A DNA stretch of 64,000 nucleotides from Aurelia coerulea (GCA_039566865.1 CM076949.1:8595501-8659500); one strand, 5' to 3'. Counted from the stretch's first letter, positions 44,285 through 55,665 are shown. Made by a program: numbers and translations. The notes: a model not told the origin generated them from the letters alone.

Positions 44285-45668
44285 ATGTTTTCAGCGAGAA
44301 AACTGGGCTGCAACATGTTTGATTATCATTACCTGACAATTAATAGTCACTATTTATTGAAAAGAACGATGCAAATGTCTTGTGAAGTCCAATTTTACCA
44401 TAGCAATAATTTTTTTTCGGACAATTTGTCAGATTTGTCTGCTTCTTCAGAGGGCAGCATTTGACTTAATCAAGAATATCTCCAAAAATATGAGGGGAAA
44501 CAAACAGCACCAAAACATTTTCTGAAGAGCAAACTATGACAACTTTATCTCCGATGGTTTTATTTTGTTTGGCCTCAGCAAATTCGAATAAAAAGGGGAA
44601 ATCTGAGGAAATCTTGGGTGTCCCAAAACCAGATAGCGAGACCAGACCCATGTCTTTAGGATACTTGAGCTATTTTGATTAAGGTGCATCCTGTATGTAA
44701 TATCATATGCATAGGAACCTTCTACGTGGCCTTTGCTTGCATCGAAATTCCAGCAACTTTCTTACTGAAATGTTCCAAACTGAAATGTGAATCTTGCTTG
44801 CAATAAACGTACACCATTTAATGTTTATTGTAATTATTGTAACTGACATCGTGTAAATTACATCATTGTTGTCTATGTTAATTAGGACAATTGATATTTT
44901 TGTATTAATTTCATGCTGTGCTGTAGAAACTTAGTTAATCTTATACCTATGTTTGTTTGTAATCAGGTTAGAGGCTGTCTTAGCCCAGATACCTTTTATC
45001 ATAAAAAACGAAATGTAAAGGAAAGGAGAATTTTTAGAATTCCCAAATAATGAATATAGGTTCGAGTCCCTTAAATGTGGAAAAATATTCAGATTTATTC
45101 ATCGTTCCGACATAATACGTTCAAAAAGAGCCATCAATTACTCTTGCAGAATTTCTTGAGGTCGAGGAGTATAAAAGGGTTCTAGGTTCAGAATTTAAAA
45201 TTAGAATCAGCCTTCCTGAATGTTATTGTGAACCATTTGATTTATCCTTTGTCATACATTGAAAATGGGCTGCCAACTGCTCCTGTAGCATTTGTTTCCC
45301 TGGAGATACGCACAAATGTCTGTAAAACTATCATTCTGGCCCATGGTCTACTGCCTCGATAGTTTATGCCATATCACTATTTCACAAAAAAGACAATAGA
45401 CAAATGGGAGGGGAACAACAATTAACTGTTCTCCTTACCATTGTTTCAAAGTACCTTTTACCGAAAGAAAACCATTACTGGCCTAACACGTCCACATGTA
45501 CCTATGTCAAGCCATAGTAAGAAAAAGGGAAAGCATTTTCAGAAATAACTCCAAGGTAACATTTTGTACATTCCAAAGAAACATGCATCCGGTAACATGT
45601 CAACATGATCTAATTTTAAAAAGGACTTGGTTGAATCAATATGCACTAATATCAAACACAAAACTCAC
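44285..45668. other. Intron sequence, nothing recognised
   Basis: No exon, RNA or repeat identified between the LINE and the exchanger exon. Confidence 0.4.
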
Positions 45669-45824
45669 CAAAGCGGCCAAGGCACCATAGGAATGGTCTC
45701 CAAAGCTGCAATAAATGAAGGTATTGTACTGCACAAAACCAGATGAATACTGACAGTCAATAGCTGATTTTACAAATTCACATCGATACGATGAATTAAA
45801 AGTCCTGACACTTGCACATTCAAC
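45669..45824 (-). CDS. SLC8B1: NCLX-like exchanger, Cys-rich N-terminal exon
   Basis: A 156-nt exon on the minus strand (acceptor TTTTCGCTTCCAG, donor TTTG|GTGAGT), phase 0 at both ends. It encodes VECASVRTFNSSYRCEFVKS then AIDCQYSSGFVQYNTFIYCS and FGDHSYGALAAL. The spacing of Cys residues (C-x11-C-x8-C-x14-C) and the RCEFVKS / DC...G...Y...YC-F pattern match the conserved N-terminal domain that precedes the first membrane helix in NCLX proteins (family pattern RC-FI----DC----GY--Y----C-F). It follows the leader exon and precedes the first helix exon. Confidence 0.85.
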
Positions 45825-45869
45825 CTGGAAGCGAAAATACAGGAAGGTTATTTTCTGTTCTACAGTCAT

Positions 45870-46230
45870 ATAACATGTGTTAAGCTTCGTCGTTGTGGAG
45901 TATCAGGCGAATTGCTTCTTTTGATTTGCAGTTTTCTTAGCAATCACAAACAACGTATAGTTTTAAAAGCTAATATCCTTTAATGGGTAAACATTACAGC
46001 TGGTGTTCCTCAGGGTACAATCTTAGAGCCCTTGTTCTTCCCGGCATACAAGAATGACTTGACCGATGATTTGAGTTGCAATCTTAAAGCTCCTCCCAGA
46101 TGTTACATCACTTTTTACAGATGTTCATGACCCAAATTGCGCTGCTCTTAACATGAACAATGACCAAGATATAATTAAACGCTGAGCTCAGCACATAATT
46201 AGTAAATGTCTTTTAACCCTGATTCAACTA
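45870..46230 (+). pseudogene. Decayed LINE RT fragment
   Basis: Frames on the plus strand give KLRRCGVSGELLLLICSFLS, NHKQRIVLKANIL, then ITAGVPQGTILEPLFFPAYK and NDLTDDLSCNLK, i.e. RT palm sequence including the GVPQG motif. Stops and frameshifts follow where the catalytic FADD should be. Related to the 2A LINE family. It lies about 50 bp upstream of the 45824 exon boundary in transcription order. Confidence 0.75.
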
Positions 46231-47091
46231 GCAAGGACAAATAAGGGCTCCATCGGGCATTTTAGTTGGTCCAGAAGCCGATTGGTAGGCGATTCATTTC
46301 TTGTATATTTCGGTGTAATTACAAAATTTACTACTCAGCTTCTGAGCCAAAGAAATAAGGGGCAAAAGTTTAGATATCAGTCAGGTCAGAGTCAGGTCAA
46401 ATGAATTATACACATTATGCGACAAAAGTAACAAACTCATGCAATAACAAACCAAACTCGAAATTTGAGTATGTAACGGGTGAGTCACAAAAATTGAAAC
46501 GTTTGACGGGCTGTGGAAAAAGCTACGTAGCCGATATAAAAACAAAACAGACAAATCTTTTAAACCCAGATATTAAGAAAATATTGGTGAGAGGTTTAGA
46601 TGGGAACAAGAACAAGGGTAAAAGTCACGGTCGATTCTGGGCCATGATTTACTTGCCATTCAAATTCAAATTCTATGGGTCTTTTTGTGAGTATCCTGCA
46701 GGTATCCGTGAGTGATTCTGGAATATTCATTTATTCATAATGGACTAGACCTTTTCACAGAAGTCTGGAACGGCGCAATACGTACCGCGGATATTTGGTA
46801 GAATTTGTAATCCTAATTTGAGAATTTTTTGATGAATGGAAATTTGAAATAGTGTGACGAGAAATTTTTGAAAAGTTATAAATAAAAATTAATGTTACAC
46901 ATTCTACCAATTATACCGTAAGACAATGGAATAGGAAGAGTGTGATATTAAGGTGTCAATTCTGTCAGGGCTGCGTGGAGGGCACTGGGCCGGTCTGCAG
47001 TTGGGACATTGGGTCGTGAAGGGTAGATATAAAGCAAATCACATCATCTTACTGATCTGGATGCCAATGATCTGCACTTACAAGTATTAGC
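46231..47091. other. Intron sequence
   Basis: A 104-codon frame at 46401-46715 has no family resemblance. Nothing else recognised. Confidence 0.4.
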
Positions 47092-47167
47092 GTGGTGAAA
47101 TAACTCAGTCAGTATAGCAACTGCCTAGAAAGCAGGAGGTCCCAAGTTCAAAAAACGTTGTCATCAC
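47092..47167 (+). other. tRNA-like sequence (decayed tRNA or SINE head)
   Basis: Exactly 76 nt. GTGGTGA at the 5' end pairs with TCATCAC at the 3' end over 7 bp (one G-U). CTGC-CTAGAAA-GCAG makes a 7-nt anticodon-type loop in the right place (AGA at the anticodon position). The D arm and T arm are degenerate (GTTCAAAAAA instead of GTTCRANYC), so it is probably not a functional tRNA gene. Confidence 0.45.
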
Positions 47168-47748
47168 ACTTTTTCACTTTTCCATCTGTTGACAAATTAT
47201 CAAAATTAACTTTCCTGTAAGATGGCAGTTACTCTGCATAAGGGAATTCTCTGTGTGCGATCCAAAGCTGAATTGCAGTTGCAATGAGTAAGGTTGTGGA
47301 GGAAATTTCGCATTCAAATCCAATTCTGGGCACAATAAGGCTAACAACTTGAAAATAAAGAGTTGCCCATCATATTAACTTTGATATTGTGTTTCTTTCT
47401 TGGAATTCGCTAAATTTGGATATGCATGATAGGCCAATTATGCAAGCAAAAGATACGATGTCTTTATAACCAAGCTTTATCAAAGACTGGCAGAGAACGC
47501 TTTGCTTAATGTACTATTTTGTAATTTTCCTCCTTCACTTCTACAGAAAAGCTCAAATGCGATCGTATACAAGTTTTGCTTGAAGCATTGGTACATCCAT
47601 CCACTGGAGTAAGAATATCTACAGCTCCCTCATGCTTGGCCCGTTTTGTTTTGAAAAGGGGATTAACAACAAACGTTTTGCTGTCAGTGTGAACGCCTAT
47701 CGTATTCATTATTATTATTGATTTTAACCATTTTTATATTAAAAATAT
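47168..47748. other. Intron sequence
   Basis: Nothing recognised; a short (ATT) stretch lies near 47708. Confidence 0.35.
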
Positions 47749-48080
47749 CCCGGGGGGAGGGGGTACTTAGTATATTTGTCCGACGGGAATGTGCCGTTTT
47801 TAAGGGTATCGTTTTCACCAATTTTTTCTAGCACAGGGTATCAAAATGAGGCAATTTTTCTAGAGCAGGTTGTCAAAACATGTCAAAGGGGAATATTCTG
47901 CTAGATCGGGTCATTTTTTGGTCAAATTTCATGTTTTTGAGTATACTTTTCACCAATTTTTCCTAGAACAGGTTATCATTTTGAGCAAAAAATTCTGGAG
48001 CAGGGTAAAAATAATTGTTTTCACGGGCACACCCCCGTACAAATTAAAGTCAAGTACCCCCCCCCCTCCCCCACTGGGGA
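47749..48080. mobile_element. MITE with CCCGGGGGGAGGGGGTACTT ends
   Basis: The left end CCCGGGGGGAGGGGGTACTT is mirrored by AAGTACCCCCC...CTCCCCCACTGGGG on the right. Internally a TTTTCACCAATTTTTCTAG-like unit repeats with variants (GAACAGGTTATCA, GCACAGGGTATCA). The architecture parallels 27798-28230 although the interior differs. No clear target duplication. Confidence 0.65.
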
Positions 48081-48129
48081 AAATATATGGTAGTCATTGC
48101 CAGAATAGGATGACATTTGTGTTCATTAT

Positions 48130-48960
48130 CCATTAAAACAGTCCCTCAGGTCTTGCTGTTTCTCAGTGTTTGATCTTTGTTGTGCTTTTTCTAAGATAGA
48201 CTGTATTCTTCTACCACTTTTAAATTCTTGGTTTGATGAAAAGTTAGTTTCTTCATAATTTCATTGTTAGGGCGTCTGGTCGTATGTGCTATCCATTTAT
48301 GCTGCTGTTCTGCGTAGAATGATTCGATGGAGTCCGTTGGGTAATTGAAAACACATCTCTGTCTGTTATGACATAGCTCCAGTCGATTGTCTCAGATTTT
48401 TCTGCTGATGGGTCAGGTGGATTAACTCTTTGTAACCACTGATGACCGTTGAGCGAAGAAACTTTTTATCAGCTGTTGAAAGCTTGGCAAGTTCTACAAT
48501 GGTTGGTCTCCATGCATGGCAGCCATAGGTTAGGCGTGATCTTACAAGATTGTCGAGGAGTGATACCCTTATTTTAGTTGGATATGTCTATTTGTTAACA
48601 CTTTTCTATTTTCAGCAAATGCACATTTCGCACTGTTGATTCGGTGGTTCAATTCTGTTTCGCCAATATGGATATCATTGTAATCACTCCATACACCCAA
48701 GTAGCGGACGGATTTCACGTTATTCAGGGGAGTGTCATCAATTTTGAGAATTGAGTTAGGGTATGGGCCATCATGATTTTCATTCTAATTCCATATCATT
48801 GTTTCTGTTTTTGAAATATTGACATTCAGACCAAAATATTTGAAAACTTTGAAAAGAAGAAGGATTTTTTGTTCTAATGTATCATTTTCCCATGCATGTA
48901 TTCCATTGTCATCAGCATATCCACCATCTGAATCATTACATGTACCATTTTGCGGTGACT
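48130..48960 (-). pseudogene. Decayed LINE RT fragment (YADD family distinct from the others)
   Basis: The minus strand encodes YADDNGIHAW, LFKVFKYFGLNVNISKTETM, then ILKIDDTPLNNVKSVRYLGV, IHIGETELNHRINSAKCAFA, ENRKVLTNRHI and, after several stops, EQQHKWIAHTTRRPN. These are the RT palm end, thumb and C-terminal region of an invertebrate LINE, damaged by stops. The frame at 48785-49162 mixes this with unrelated upstream sequence. Confidence 0.8.
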
Positions 48961-49454
48961 GACTGTGACTTTGTTTCTCTGTTGGTCGCATGTTCATTTG
49001 AAAATGTGAACAGGCAGCGTTTTTCTTAAAATAACCACCAAAACTGATAATGGAGCAGTATGAATAAGCCTTCAATGGATACCTCCCCAAATAGGAAGAT
49101 ATAAATTTCTGAATCATGTCACAAAACAGTTTGCCCTGTGCACACTGAGCAATGGAAACCAAACAGCCGCTGTGTCATTTGAGTATCAAAAGGAAATATT
49201 CACCAGGAGCCTCCCTGAATACCCAAGCACTGTATTGTGGTTGAAGAACTCAAACACCATGGTGCACCATTGCATTGTGATCAGACAGGGGCAATGGTGA
49301 CATAACAAAGGAATCTTGCAACCCGTACATATTGCATGAATAACAATGGGTCTTAAATATTGACTAGTACATCATCAAATGATAACTGCAAAAATGTTCC
49401 AGCTATCAACAAGAAAATAATGATTGTTTGCTTCAAAACTTTTACAATGATTAC
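48961..49454. other. First intron, unassigned part
   Basis: No feature recognised between the LINE remnant and the donor of exon 1. Confidence 0.4.
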
Positions 49455-49604
49455 CTGTTTTGCAGCCAGGCTTGTGTGGTTTTCATATCTTTTCCTCTGT
49501 AGAGCATCACAGTTGCTGAATGCTAGCACTAGCAGCAAACACAGAACATTAAAAGGCATCTGACGTCTTGCTGATCTACATTGACTGCTGAATGATTGAT
49601 CCAT
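49455..49604 (-). CDS. SLC8B1: NCLX-like exchanger, first coding exon with leader
   Basis: ATG at 49604 in an AAAATGG context opens 50 codons ending at an AAACAG|GTAATC donor, phase 0, matching 45824. After a polar, Arg-containing start (MDQSFSSQCRSARRQ) comes a hydrophobic stretch PFNVLCLLLVLAFSNCDA resembling a cleavable signal/targeting leader, as in NCLX. Then comes the polar RKRYENHTSLAAKQ, with an N-H-T sequon. Met16 is an alternative start. Upstream, TTCTATTTGTAG at about 49661-49672 could be an acceptor, so a non-coding 5' exon may lie further right, beyond the LINE. Confidence 0.72.
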
Positions 49605-49858
49605 TTTTCACAATATGAACATTCAAATTAGGCTTTTCCCACAACAAACCAGTTGGAGACCTACAAATAGAAGAAATGAATGAAATACCAGCCTGCAGAG
49701 TTTGGCACATTGCTAGAGATATCCAATGCACAATCAGCTTGTGTAAAATGCAGGTGACTGTGGCAGGTCACCGTGAGGGGTCATAGGCTGAACAAATTAA
49801 TTCTGTTTGTTACTACTGTACTATAAAACACCATACTATCAAAAACCTAAAAATCGCA
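49605..49858. other. 5' UTR/upstream region of the exchanger gene
   Basis: About 250 bp between the first ATG and the LINE at 49870. A possible 3' splice site at 49661 would mark a 5'-UTR exon of about 56 bp (49605-49660). No TATA-like element could be assigned. Confidence 0.35.
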
Positions 49859-50355
49859 AGAATAAATTTTTTTTTTTTTTATATACTCAATCTAAAAATT
49901 TTTACAAAGACGAATTACCTACGACACTACTTACATAACACTTTACCACACTACAAAGACGATACCCCTATGAGCAAAATATCATGACTACGCCGGGGCC
50001 ATGCCATAGAAGACATAAAACTAAACTAAAATTAAAGATACGGTTACAAAAAGCTACATACAAACCAATTTACCGATGACTAAAGAAAGAAACTTGTTTT
50101 GCATTCGAGCTACGAATCCGAGAATGTTGGGAAACAGGGACCTCAACCGAGAGATACCAACGACAACAACAGCCGTCGTTGCTCCCTCGTCCAGTGAACC
50201 ATCGGCCAAAACACTGAGCCAGTGCTAGTTAGGGTTTGGATATTGGAGATCAGCTGTGACGCTTGACATCAACTGCAAAACAGGCGTAAAGCACTCTAAA
50301 AGGGACAAAAAGGACTTAGTGACTTTTATGAGGGAAAATTTTGATATTAGCTTAA

Positions 50356-51405
50356 TCAGTCAAATCGACCAGTTTTGTGAATGAAATTTAGAGTCAATTC
50401 AAGTATATTTTTGTTAATGTTATCCGAGAGGTTTTTATCACCGTACAGTAAAAGCTCTATCAGAACGATATTTGAAAGACTGTTGGTCAGAATAAACGGT
50501 CGTAATAATTGTGAAACTTCAGCGAGAAGATTTCGTCGTTGGACATCGAATGACGGACAGAGCAACACAAAGTGTTCCGTATCCTCAATGCCATCATTAG
50601 TTGGGCACATTGGGTTTACAGCATCCCTAAAATTGTGCTTGAATTTGTGAAAGTTCAATTTACTAAGATCGACTCTTATTTGGGAGAGATACGATAAGCC
50701 GATTGGGTCATAAATCCCAAAGACGGATTTTGCAGGAGGACGAATTATTGATAGAAGCTTTGCTTTGAAAACTGCAACAGACGGAGCTAGCCTGATTTCA
50801 GGATCAAGTTTGTTCCATTCAAAGATGCAATTAGGATAAAAACTGGATTGGAATTTTTCTGTTCTTGCCCCCATTCGCCCAACCACATCCCGCTTACGAA
50901 GAAAGTATTGCAACTGATGAAGTGGTGGGATTGGATCCCTTGTATACAACGGGGTGAGGTTATTCATTATCTTATAGGACAAGGTAAGGCGTCTACTCCA
51001 CCTTCGGGAACTCAGTGACTCCCAACCGAGCTCAGTATACAGCTTATCACGCGAAGTCCCCCTCCAAGTTCCTGTTACAGCAAGAGCAGCAGAATACTGA
51101 ACAGACTCTAATTTCTCCATTAAACTTGGCACAATGATGTTTTGACTAAATTCGCATACTTTTGATGGGATATGGTAGATGACATCTCCGTAGTCAAGGT
51201 GGGGTCGCACATAGAGCTTATATAGTTCATTCAGGGTATGTCTGGGCAGATATTTGGAGAGATACCTGAGCAAACCAATGCCTTTTCTCGTTTTAGAGAT
51301 AGCAGCTTTAATATGAGCTGAGAAAGAAAGCTTCGTATCCAAAATAACACCTAGATGTCTGTGTTCTTCTACCTTTTTTCCGGGTATGTCATTAAAGAGG
51401 ATCAC
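50356..51405 (-). pseudogene. 2A LINE: thumb and C-terminal domain
   Basis: 349 codons continuing the RT after the frameshift: ILFNDIPGKKVEEHRHLG, IKAAISKTRKGIGLLRYLSK, RPHLDYGDVIYHIP, GTWRGTSRDKLYTELGWESL, RPPAKSVFGIYDPIG and the Cys/His cluster NPMCPTNDGIEDTEHF-VLLC, ending FIHKTGRFD. It aligns along its length with 13057-14352. The frame is open; its Met is internal. Confidence 0.9.
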
Positions 51406-51458
51406 TGGATGATCTACTTCATGTCTTTTCCTTGAAAGAAGTAATTCAACAGCTTGTT

Positions 51459-52878
51459 TTATGGATCGGGATTAAAAGACATCTTCCAATCATGGGCCCA
51501 TTGGCTTATTAACTCCAAGTCATGGTTCATGTCATTTGCAGCTGCATTAGGGTGTTGGACAACCGTAAATAAGGACGTATCATCGGCAAAAAGCTTTACG
51601 CTACATTTCAAGTCAGCAGTGAGATCATTTATATAGACGAGAAAAAATAATGGTCCTAAAATGGAACCCTGGGGCACTCCTGCTAAAGCATCTCCCCAAT
51701 TAGAACACTGCCCGTTCAGAACAGTTCGCTGTTTTCGATCCGTAAGAAAACTTTCTATAAGAGTAAGAAGTTGTCCTGAAACACCACATCGTTTTAGTTT
51801 ATAAATAAGACCAACATGCCATACCCTGTCAAATGCTTTAGAAATATCAAGATACACAGAACGAACATCAAGAGGAGGATTACAGTCAAATGCTTTGAAT
51901 ATTGCATGCGTTATGGAAATTAGTTGGTTGACTGTTGAGTCGCCAGGACGAAAACCTGATTGATTGGGATTGAGTAAATCACAGGAAACAAAATGGGAGT
52001 ATAGGGAGTCGTACATAAGCTTTTCAAGGATCTTTCCAAAAATTGGTAGGAGAGAAATAGGACGGTAGTTACTCTTCACATTTTTTTCATTTTTCTTATG
52101 GACGGGTACCACATTTGCACACTTCCATATTTCAGGAAATACACCTTGTCTCAGACAGTTTGTGAATATTATCTTAAGAGGAGTAACAAGGGACGAATCG
52201 CTTAGTTTTATCATTCTTATAGAAATCTCATCCCAGCCATGTGCTTTATTGGGATTAAGTGATCTTATGATATTCAGTATCTTTTCCTCACAAATGACAA
52301 AATCACTTATCATGGATGAAGCTCCTGGGGCATCTTGTGGAATTTCACTACCAGTATCGATCGTCGTACATTGGAGTATGAAATAATCATTGAATATCTG
52401 TGCTTTTTCAGTAAAATCTGTTATGAATAACCCATTTTCTTTGAGAGGTGGTATTATCGGAATTTTCGCCTTATTAAGAACAGTATTGATTAATGACCAG
52501 TAGGTTTTGCCAGATGTTCCTGGATTTGCTAACATTTGCCCTGTCTTACAAAGGTAATTCTTTTTAGCATCCTCGATTAGTTTTGCACCATCAGATATCA
52601 TCTTTTTGATTCCTACAAGCTTGTCGTCTGGTTGACCGTTTCTCACGAAGTTTGCATAAGCATGATTCTTTTTCCTCAGAAATTTTTTGACAGCCTGTGT
52701 TATCCATGGTGCTTGGCGAGGTTTAATTGTCTTAACTTGGTTGGAAATGAAATTTGAGTAAATGTTTAAAAGGACTTCATTGAGTAACTTCACCTGTTCA
52801 TTGGGACAAGTAATTTTTCCAAGCTGCTCGTACCAATGGAACATTTCAATACTTTTCATTATATTGACAAAATCTGCC
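51459..52878 (-). pseudogene. 2A LINE: reverse transcriptase domain
   Basis: Reads from ADFVNIMKSIEMF at 52878 through RQAPWITQAVKKFL, SLNPNKAHGWDEISIRMIK, NYRPISLLPIFGKILEKLMY, NQSGFRPGDSTVNQLISITH, VYLDISKAFDRVWH (catalytic Asp), AGVPQGSILGP and KLFADDTSLF (catalytic DD) to FNPDP, where a premature stop follows. The sister copy has CCGCAGAAACAAGC at this point against CCATAAAACAAGC here, so a one-base deletion near 51469 shifted the frame. The first residues join in frame to YNKA at 54695 when the insert is removed. Confidence 0.92.
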
Positions 52879-52936
52879 TCAAACGCTCAACAACGAATTG
52901 AAATGTTTGAAAGAATGGCTTCAGGGCAATACTTAA

Positions 52937-53826
52937 CCCTATTTTAACCGGGTAAAAAAAAGTGATTTTCTACCGGGGGGGGGGGGCGTTTTTCGCCCCC
53001 CCTGTTTTTCTTCGAAAGTATAACAGCTATGACAATGAAACTTGCACTGTGTCATAATTGAACAAAGGAGAATCTAAAAATAGCACCAATCAATCAATAG
53101 TCACGTGATTGGTTGCTAGGCAACCAAAAACAATGCAAATTTTGAGAAAATCGAGCTATTTGCAGAAAAGGGCCCATTAGTAGCAAATAGCTAGATAAAA
53201 TTGGCAAAAAACCATCCAAATACCTGCTTGATATATTGAATTTGTAGTTTCATATGGTTTCATACGGATATTTGTGGTTTCTAATAAATTAACTAATTAA
53301 ATAATGAACATTTGATTCAATGCAAAATTGTTAGCTCAAAAATTATGATTTAAAACCATCAATTTCGCATATTATTGGTGAAATCAAGTACCTTCATCGA
53401 TATTTGATGTAATTCCATCAGTTTTGCATGAAAAATTACTCATTCATTAAGAATATGACGTCATAAAGATTGATGACGTCATATAAATAATAAACTGCTG
53501 ATGTCAGCAAATATGAATAAATTATATATCAAATGAAAGTACTCGTCGAGACAAATCGAATGGTATATATATTGTTGAGATTTAGTAACAAAGGAAGAAA
53601 TTAGAGCCGTTTTAAAGAATTTCTTTGTGACCACTCTCCAAATATGGGCATGTGGTGGTCACGTGGTCAAACAATAGGTATTGAAATTTCTATTTTCTGA
53701 TTGCCAACTAAATTTTAGGAAAAGTCAACGAGTTTCAGCATTGTAGGTGGCATCGTTTTGGAGCTATTAAAACAAATCCGATAGGGGGGGCGAAAAACGC
53801 CCCCCCCCCCCCCGGTTAAAATAGGG
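52937..53826. mobile_element. piggyBac-like MITE with CCCTATTTTAACCGGG ends
   Basis: 890 bp with TTAA at 52933-52936 and 53827-53830. Ends CCCTATTTTAACCGGG and CCCGGTTAAAATAGGG. Each end has a long G/C tract beside a GGCGTTTTTCGCC hairpin. The interior has TGACGTCA and GGTCACGTGGTC motifs. Terminal sequence differs from the 18559 family but the layout is the same. No coding capacity. Confidence 0.9.
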
Positions 53827-53836
53827 TTAAAAAGAT

Positions 53837-54509
53837 TGGTGAAAACACTGTGGATTCTCCTGCATTCGTTATCGATGATTCCCCTGTAGAACTCGTCGAC
53901 AGTATTAAGTATCTTGGTGTCCAAGTTGACCAGTACCTCGTGTGGGACGAGCAAATTAAATCTGTTCAAGCCAAAGTCTCCCGCTCGTTAGGTTTTTTAA
54001 AATATGCAAAGAAATTTTTGCCAAAAACTGTACTTTGCAAATTATATAGAGGTATTGTAGAGTCTGTAGAGCCACATTTTCGGTACTGCTGTTCTGTGTG
54101 GGGGAACTGTGCAGAGTTCCGACTGGTTAAGCTTCAAAAATTGCAGAATCGTGCCGCTAGAATTATTACAAATAGCAGCTACGATGCTCCTGCCGAAGCT
54201 TTGATTACAGAGTTAAAATGGCCAACTGTGAGGGATATGATCAGAAGTGAGACTGCAACAACTGTATATAAATCTGTTAATAGTCTCGCGTCTGATTATC
54301 TCTCGCATTTATTTGTTAGAAATTCTGATCGCAATATTATCAACCTTAGAAATGCCGAAACTGACTTGCTAGTGCCATTCATGAAAACTAGTAATGGACA
54401 GAAAGCGTTCGCATTTCGTGGAGCAAAAATCTGGAATGATCTCAGCCACGAGGCCAAGCAAGCTCCCTCTTTATCTTCTTTTAAGAACAAGATAAAAAGT
54501 TTGTTATAA
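53837..54509 (+). pseudogene. LINE C-terminal fragment
   Basis: Open frame with DSIKYLGVQVDQYLVW, KVSRSLGFLKYAKKFLPK, VEPHFRYCCSVWGNC, QNRAARIITNSSYDAP, SDYLSHLFVRNSD and AFRGAKIWNDLSH, ending SFKNKIKSLL. It corresponds to thumb and C-terminal regions only. Includes a small in-frame duplication (GIVESVEPHF). Lacks all catalytic parts. Family as in 38391-39461. Confidence 0.9.
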
Positions 54510-54694
54510 ATTTATTGTAAATAGTTGTAGATAAATTATTTATGATTGTAATTAGTTTCCTTTTCCCGTTATTAATTTTAGTAGATTTTTTAATTTGTAA
54601 AGTTTTTGGCACGGCCCCCTGAAAATCAGTCATACTGACTGACGGGGCTACCGTGCATAAATAATTTTAAAATGAAAAAAAAAAAAAAAATGCC

Positions 54695-55632
54695 TTGTTA
54701 TAATACCATATCCTGCGGGTATACGGAGGAGGCGCTATGTTCGAAACAGAAAGTTTTCCATAAACAATTTGGTGATGACATTGTTCGTGTAATGATGGAT
54801 GAACACCATGCTTGATAACGAGGTTGGGCTGATCAGTGAAGATTAAATCAATGCAAGATTTGGAATCACCCATTAAATGAGTTGGTTCTGAGATTAGCTG
54901 ATGAAGACCTAAGTCAGCAGTTATTGGTTCGAATAACCTTCCCTCAGTATTTTCACTATCGTTTTGCCACCACTGTGTAGAACGGCAGTTGAAATCGCCA
55001 GTGATAATAATGCAGAATGGATTTTCAGCATGCATTTTGGATAGCATCAGCTCAAAATTCATTGTCAAATGATCAAATTCACTTTGGTCTTGATTTGGAC
55101 TTCTGTAGACTACCGCATAAAAGTATTTTTTCCTGTTCAATTGTATCTCGCACACAACACATTCAGGAAGAGTCACCAAATCTAACCGATGTTTTGAAGG
55201 AAGTGAGTCCTTGACATACAGCCCAACACCACCTCTTTTCACATTTTGTGGATGGTTTTCTTTGTAGAACGAATAGCCATCTAGTGCTAGCCTATCTTCA
55301 TCAACAGTACTATCAAGGTGAGTTTCTACTATTCCAATTAAGTCATTGTTATACACTGAATTATATGCCTCAATAAGGGAAACCCTTAAAAAATCATAGG
55401 CAGTGATACTGTTCAAATTCCAACAGCAAAAGGTGAGTGTTTCTGGACCAGGATTAGTTTCAATATCACCACTGAGCAAGATACTCCTGAAGATAAACCA
55501 TTGTATATGTACCATGTAATATGCAACACAGGCAGTCTGAAAGTAGGTATACTGAGAGTGGAAATACTTCTTTCGAACAAAAATGATAACACCGAGTGGG
55601 ATTCGTTTGAGAACTTCAACAAAAACGTACAA
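54695..55632 (-). pseudogene. 2A LINE: 2A-like peptide and AP-type endonuclease
   Basis: The frame contains LLSGDIETNPGP (the last NPGP at 55444-55455), the D-x-E-x-NPGP consensus of 2A ribosome-skipping peptides. It is preceded by a hydrophobic stretch (MVHIQWFIFRSI, first real ATG at about 55515). Immediately after come AP endonuclease motifs: FCCWNLNSI, LIGIVETHLD (catalytic Glu), RGGVGLYVKDSL, AVVYRSPNQ, IITGDFNCRSTQWW, SCIDLIFTD and a histidine near SLHEQCHHQ. The frame runs into the nested LINE at 54694 after YYNKA. The position at 55632 is only a TTG, so the true start is either Met at 55515 or upstream sequence lost by truncation. Confidence 0.92.
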
Positions 55633-55665
55633 TACTGTCTTCGTAAAATAAAATAGAATAAATTT

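Larger units (their letters stand above)
52879..54690 (+). mobile_element. 5'-truncated LINE nested in the 2A LINE, itself carrying a MITE
   Basis: A plus-strand LINE fragment ending in AAAATG plus 16 A (54675-54690), between TGCC at 52875-52878 and 54691-54694. Removing it restores the host LINE codons YYNKA|DFVNI exactly. Its 5' part (52879-52936) is separated from the rest by the MITE 52937-53826. Confidence 0.9.
49870..55654 (-). mobile_element. 2A-bearing APE-type LINE, nearly complete, with 11-bp target duplication and nested inserts
   Basis: AGAATAAATTT occurs at 49859-49869 and 55655-55665. The minus-strand order is 2A-like motif, AP endonuclease, [insert 52879-54690], RT, C-terminal domain, 3' UTR and a T-run (poly-A) at 49870. 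Without the insert it is about 4.0 kb. The coding frame begins only ~20 bp inside the 5' boundary, so some 5' sequence may be missing. It has one frameshift (near 51469) and the insertion. It has the same family as 12662-14375 and 4903-5488. Confidence 0.92.
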
